Shown: positions 60,898 to 64,000 of the stretch, piece after piece
How positions within the stretch are numbered: the stretch's first letter is position 1
Layout: every line of letters begins with the position of its first letter
DNA from: Arthrobacter sp. Y81
Lineage (GTDB): Bacteria; Actinomycetota; Actinomycetes; Actinomycetales; Micrococcaceae
Reading direction: 5' to 3'
Assembly (NCBI RefSeq): GCF_002929335.1
Contig: NZ_PJIL01000008.1
Location: 62,001 to 126,000, forward strand
Length of the DNA: 64,000 nt
Program-made: the position numbers and the translations under genes
Notes under the pieces: model-generated
Seen by the model: the letters and a program-made list of their open reading frames with translations, nothing else
What the model was told of the DNA's origin: nothing
The model's database searches: none

Positions 60898-61398
60898 TTG
60901 AGCTATTCGCAGTACCCGCAACAGCAGATGCCGCAGCAGACCTGGCAGGGCGGCGAACCGCCGCTCTGGGCGCCGTATTACGGTGCCCCGTTCCCGGCAG
61001 CGGTCAAACGGTTCTTCAAGAAGTACGCCACGTTCTCCGGGCGGGCCAGCCGCAGCGAATACTGGTGGTGGACACTCGTCTCCGTTGCTGTGAGCACCAT
61101 CCTGAACATCATCATCGGAGCCGGGGCCGCCGCAACGACTTCGGCATCCACGCTCACGAGCCAGACAGCTCCCGGTCCTGGTGCCGTTGTCGGTTACATC
61201 CTGCTCGCCATCTGGGCGCTGGCCACTATCGTTCCGTCGCTTGCCCTCGTAGTCCGCCGCCTGCACGACGGCAACTTCAGCGGCTGGCTGGTGCTCATCG
61301 TCCTGGTTCCGTTCCTGGGTGCCCTGGCACTGCTGGTGTTCATGATCCTGGGCTCAAACCCGGCCGGCCAGCGGTTCGACCAGCCAGCCAGCGCCTAG
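60898..61398 (+). CDS. DUF805 membrane protein
   Basis: 166-residue protein. A Gln/Pro/Tyr-rich N-terminal tail (SYSQYPQQQMPQQTW) precedes the DUF805 domain with FFKKYATFSGRASRSEYWWW and four helices. PSLALVVRRLHDGNFSGWL is the other family hallmark. TTG 60898 is the start, supported by GGGGGAA about 6 nt upstream. Function unknown; related to inner membrane proteins YhaH/YhaI. Confidence 0.9.
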   Translation: MSYSQYPQQQMPQQTWQGGEPPLWAPYYGAPFPAAVKRFFKKYATFSGRASRSEYWWWTLVSVAVSTILNIIIGAGAAATTSASTLTSQTAPGPGAVVGYILLAIWALATIVPSLALVVRRLHDGNFSGWLVLIVLVPFLGALALLVFMILGSNPAGQRFDQPASA

Positions 61399-61439
61399 GG
61401 CGCAAAACCCTGGCCAGCATCTGGCTGAATCACCAACGC

Positions 61440-61469
61440 AGAAGGGCCCGTTCCTGAACGGGCCCTTCT
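61440..61469. terminator. bidirectional terminator, DUF805 gene / MFS gene
   Basis: Perfect 14-bp stem AGAAGGGCCCGTTC with complement, 2-nt centre. It lies between convergent genes. Confidence 0.9.
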
Positions 61470-61521
61470 GGCGTGCCGGCAGCATTCACTCGGCCAGCGG
61501 CCCGGGTGACGGACTGGAGAG

Positions 61522-62877
61522 TCACCGAGCGGCTGTGTTCCCGGAGGTTGCGAGGTCGATGCCGCGGGTCTCCGGGAGGCCGAAGGTGGCGAATAAGCTC
61601 ACCAGGCTCACGCCGGCCAGAAGCAGGCCGATGGCCGGACTCCCCAGGCTGGCGCCGAGCGATGCCGCCACCAGCGGCGTGATGCCGCCGCCGACGAGCG
61701 CTCCGAGGTTGTAGGCCATTCCGGCACCGGTGTAGCGGTAGCGGGTGGCGAAGAGCTCCGGCAGGAAGGCGCCCACCGGACCGTAGATTCCGGCGACGAT
61801 CAGCAGCGTGCCGGAGAGCCCGATGGCAAACGACCAGGTGGTGCCGAAGTCGAGGATTGGGAAGAGCAGGAGCGACCAGGGGATCGCCACGACGCACGAG
61901 CCGACGATCACGGCTCGGCGGCCGATCCGGTCGGAGAGCATTGCGCTGCCAATAGTTCCGGCAGCGAAGAACATCGCGCCGACGATTCCCAGCGAGAGGA
62001 TGGTGGGCCGGCTGTGGCCAAGGCCCTCGGCACTTGTGCCATAGCTGCTGAGAAAGGCTGTGCCGATGTAGAAGAAGGCGAAGAGCATCATGGTGGAGGC
62101 GCCGCCCAGGAGGATCTGGCGTGGCTGGTTTCGCACCGACTCCCACACGGGCAGCTTGCGCGGCCCCGTCGGGACGGCGCTCTCGTCGCTGGCCTGCTTG
62201 AAGACGGGAGTCTCTTCGATCCTGAGGCGGATGTAGAGACCGATCATAACGAGCACGGCACTTCCGATGAACGGAATGCGCCACCCGTACGTGAGGAAGG
62301 CCTCCGACTTGTCGCCGAGTGACAGGTTGATGATGAGGAAGGTTGCACTCGCGAGGGCGAAGCCAATCGACGGGCCCAGCTGGGGGAAGGCTGCGAAGAG
62401 ACCCCGGTGTTTGGGCGGGGCGTACTCTGCGGCCATCAGTGCCGCACCGGCCCATTCGCCGCCGACAGCGAATCCCTGAAGAAAGCGAAGGACAACGAGG
62501 ATGATCGGCGCGGCGATCCCGATGACGCTGGCGTCGGGCAGCAGTCCGATGGTGACGGTCGCGATGCCCATGATGAGCAGTGTGCTGACGAGCGTCTTCT
62601 TGCGCCCCAGCCTGTCACCAAAGTGGCCGAAGAGGACAGCACCGAGGGGGCGCGAGACGAAGGCCACGGCAAAGGTTCCGAATGAGGCGAGAGTTCCGGC
62701 GGCCGGGCCGAGCGCCGGGAAGAAGACCTGGGGGAAGACGAGGGCCGCAGCCGTACCGTAGATGAGGAAGTCGTAGAACTCGATGATGCTGCCCATCGAG
62801 CTGGCGACGGCGACCCTGGCCATCGAGGTGGGGCGCGGACCGGACCGGTTGGCAACCGGTGCGAGGCTTTCGAGCAT
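61522..62877 (-). CDS. MFS transporter, metabolite:H+ symporter (MHS) family
   Basis: 451-residue, 12-helix permease. MHS hallmarks are SSMGSIIEFYDFLIYGTAAAL near residue 28, GHFGDRLGRKK (the MFS loop 2-3 motif) and RFLQGFAVGGEWAGA. These carriers import organic acids such as shikimate, citrate, 2-oxoglutarate or betaine; substrate not predictable. ATG 62877 has AAAGGAG 7 nt upstream, right beside a nested inverted repeat. Probably controlled by the GAF-LuxR regulator upstream. Confidence 0.92.
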   Translation of the reverse strand: MLESLAPVANRSGPRPTSMARVAVASSMGSIIEFYDFLIYGTAAALVFPQVFFPALGPAAGTLASFGTFAVAFVSRPLGAVLFGHFGDRLGRKKTLVSTLLIMGIATVTIGLLPDASVIGIAAPIILVVLRFLQGFAVGGEWAGAALMAAEYAPPKHRGLFAAFPQLGPSIGFALASATFLIINLSLGDKSEAFLTYGWRIPFIGSAVLVMIGLYIRLRIEETPVFKQASDESAVPTGPRKLPVWESVRNQPRQILLGGASTMMLFAFFYIGTAFLSSYGTSAEGLGHSRPTILSLGIVGAMFFAAGTIGSAMLSDRIGRRAVIVGSCVVAIPWSLLLFPILDFGTTWSFAIGLSGTLLIVAGIYGPVGAFLPELFATRYRYTGAGMAYNLGALVGGGITPLVAASLGASLGSPAIGLLLAGVSLVSLFATFGLPETRGIDLATSGNTAAR

Positions 62878-62890
62878 GCGATATCTCCTT

Positions 62891-62936
62891 TGACATCGGT
62901 CGTCGAAACGATGATTGCTTCGACGCGAAGATGTCA
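62891..62936. promoter_or_regulatory. nested inverted repeat in the MFS leader
   Basis: Outer arms TGACATC / GATGTCA and inner arms CGTCGAA / TTCGACG are all perfect 7-mers around the centre ACGATGATTGC. The outer arm touches the RBS. It may be an operator or an RNA hairpin controlling translation. Confidence 0.55.
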
Positions 62937-62962
62937 TCGTGCCAGCGCCGTGCGTGCGCCAC

Positions 62963-62984
62963 CACCTCCCGATGGAGGTGTTTT
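62963..62984. terminator. short hairpin between luxR and MFS gene
   Basis: CACCTCC CGAT GGAGGTG followed by TTTT on the plus strand. The T-run is on the wrong strand for the regulator gene, so its role is uncertain. Confidence 0.3.
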
Positions 62985-62995
62985 CGCGCCACCGG

Positions 62996-63853
62996 TCAGG
63001 GCAAAAGGCGGAGCCTGCGCGCGGCCACTACGGCCTCCGCACGGCTGTGCACGTCCAGTTTCACCATGATCGACTGCATGTAGCTCTTCACGGTAACTGC
63101 CTTGAGCGAGAGCCGTTTACCGGTTTCGGCATAGGAACAGCCGAGCGCCACTTGGGCGAGCACATCCGTCTCCCGACGGGTGAGGTGCGGGGCGCCGGCT
63201 GACGCAGCCTCGGAGCCCTCCAACCGCGCGGTCACGGCAAGGATGCGCTGGGCGAGTTCGGGATCAGTCGTGGTGCTGGCCACCGAGAGGAGCTCGGCAT
63301 GCGCAAGCCGGACGGTCTCGATGAGGTTCCGGTCCGGTGGCTCCGCGGCCAGGCTTTGGACGACCCGGAGAATCGAGACCCGGTGGTCCACCTCGTCCCG
63401 AATGGCCAGTTCCCGCGAGATCCTCGAGGCGCCGGCGCTGAGTTCGGTCACCACGCACTCGCCGATCGATGTGCGCTCCCGCGTTGCCGCGTAGAGGATG
63501 CACCGGGCACGGCCGTCCACGAGGATGGGGAGCGCCACCATCGTCCGTAGCCCCTCGATGCGCACGGCGTCGTCGTGATGATGGGTGATGCTGTCCGAGT
63601 CAAAGTAATCGGCCACCCCGACGGTACGCGCCTGGGAGAGGGCCCGCCCGCCCACCCCCTCACCGGGCTGCACGCTGAGGTTCTTCAGGCCGTGCGTCGT
63701 CGTGCCGAAGAACTCGGTGATGGTGAGCTCGGTGCGGTTTACGAGGCCTGCGAAGAACACAGCTGAGCCAGTCCGGGCTGCGGTTTCCCGGATCGTCCGC
63801 TTCAACAGGTCGCGGTCGCTCGGACGGTAGACGTCGTTGTAACGCGCGGTCAT
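62996..63853 (-). CDS. GAF-LuxR transcriptional regulator
   Basis: 285-residue regulator. An N-terminal GAF-like sensor domain (about 15-160, with LSVQPGEGVGGRALSQ and MVALPILVDGRARCILY) is followed by a helix and a LuxR HTH (LTRRETDVLAQVALG, then VTVKSYMQSIMVKLDV). This type often controls adjacent catabolic genes. AAGG precedes ATG 63853. Upstream of the MFS gene on the same strand, and 15 nt after a partial gene. Confidence 0.9.
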   Translation of the reverse strand: MTARYNDVYRPSDRDLLKRTIRETAARTGSAVFFAGLVNRTELTITEFFGTTTHGLKNLSVQPGEGVGGRALSQARTVGVADYFDSDSITHHHDDAVRIEGLRTMVALPILVDGRARCILYAATRERTSIGECVVTELSAGASRISRELAIRDEVDHRVSILRVVQSLAAEPPDRNLIETVRLAHAELLSVASTTTDPELAQRILAVTARLEGSEAASAGAPHLTRRETDVLAQVALGCSYAETGKRLSLKAVTVKSYMQSIMVKLDVHSRAEAVVAARRLRLLP

Positions 63854-63868
63854 GGGGCCCTTCCCCAG

Positions 63869-64000
63869 TCAGACGGAGCGGCCGTCGAGCTTGTCCTGGA
63901 TGCGCCGCGCCAGCTCAGCAGTGGGTGTAGAGCGGGGAAAAACGGCCACGACCAGGTCGTCCCCGGCCGGGAGGGATGCGGGGTCACCCTGCGGCAGTAC
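63869..64000 (-). CDS. unidentified protein, C-terminal 43 residues
   Basis: The window cuts off this gene. The visible end reads LVVAVFPRSTPTAELARRIQ followed by DKLDGRSV and a TGA stop. I cannot assign a family from this. It ends 15 nt before the GAF-LuxR regulator start and is likely in the same operon. Confidence 0.6.
   Translation of the reverse strand, partial: VLPQGDPASLPAGDDLVVAVFPRSTPTAELARRIQDKLDGRSV

Noticed and set aside
1..64000. Prophage, integron or genomic island
   Set aside because: No integrase, transposase, attachment-site repeat or tRNA gene, and composition looks even across the window.

Overview
The window is high-GC actinobacterial DNA with short intergenic gaps, many GTG/TTG starts, many apparently leaderless transcripts and an actinobacterial gene set (sufR-sufBD-sufC, BioY ECF transporter, SURF1 beside a DUF3099 protein, a DosR-like two-component pair, ATP-grasp/alpha-E/transglutaminase operon). 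Gene order and protein style fit the Micrococcaceae, most likely Arthrobacter or Pseudarthrobacter; this is inference from content, not a database match. I see no rRNA, tRNA, CRISPR array, insertion sequence or phage. It reads as chromosomal core plus mild accessory content.

Layout. 1-1021: ABC exporter (minus strand), divergent from sufR. 1134-6361: Fe-S cluster assembly operon sufR-sufB-sufD-Rieske protein-sufC-sufT, with no sufS or sufU. 6476-12212: zinc metalloprotease, acyl-CoA synthetase plus thiolase, and a convergent biotin ECF transporter (bioY, ATPase, EcfT). 12530-17081: ABC-F protein, YbaK-type deacylase, SURF1 group, FabG. 17237-24322: Hsp20, DUF5655 protein, SDR, SerB, ABC ATPase with a TSUP permease, rRNA/tRNA methyltransferase, L31 type B, lipoate ligase-like protein. 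24337-28161: aminopeptidase N and a YeiH-type exporter. 28270-31688: circularly permuted ATP-grasp, alpha-E and transglutaminase operon. 31708-35995: two paralogous PPOX flavoproteins, a GAF sensor kinase, a NarL/DevR-type response regulator and a universal stress protein. 36098-40316: odd zinc-ribbon SDR, then divergent glgC and glgA. 40444-47043: acyl-CoA oxidase, TetR, thiolase, SDR and MaoC, a peroxisome-like beta-oxidation set. 47158-58655: FUSC exporter, serine hydrolase, GST-like reductase, M50 protease, DksA-like protein, malQ, PUA/EVE-like HNH nuclease, STAS-like protein, L-2-hydroxyglutarate oxidase, CFA synthase and small proteins. 58652-64000: hypotheticals, secreted HNH nuclease, DUF805 protein, MHS-family MFS transporter, GAF-LuxR regulator and the tail of an unidentified gene.

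Most notable result: 14-bp near-palindromes resembling the mycobacterial DosR/DevR box lie upstream of both PPOX genes, the universal stress gene and possibly hsp20. In each case the box centre is 33 bp from the centre of a candidate -10 hexamer. With the sensor kinase and response regulator in the middle of the group, this looks like a locally encoded dormancy or hypoxia-type regulon. Other points of interest: a thiolase that has lost its second catalytic Cys next to the biotin transporter genes, a 31-bp palindrome that holds both divergent -10 elements of the beta-oxidation cluster, an SDR with an N-terminal zinc ribbon and no catalytic Tyr, and about a dozen genes with TAnnnT only 6-8 nt before the start codon.
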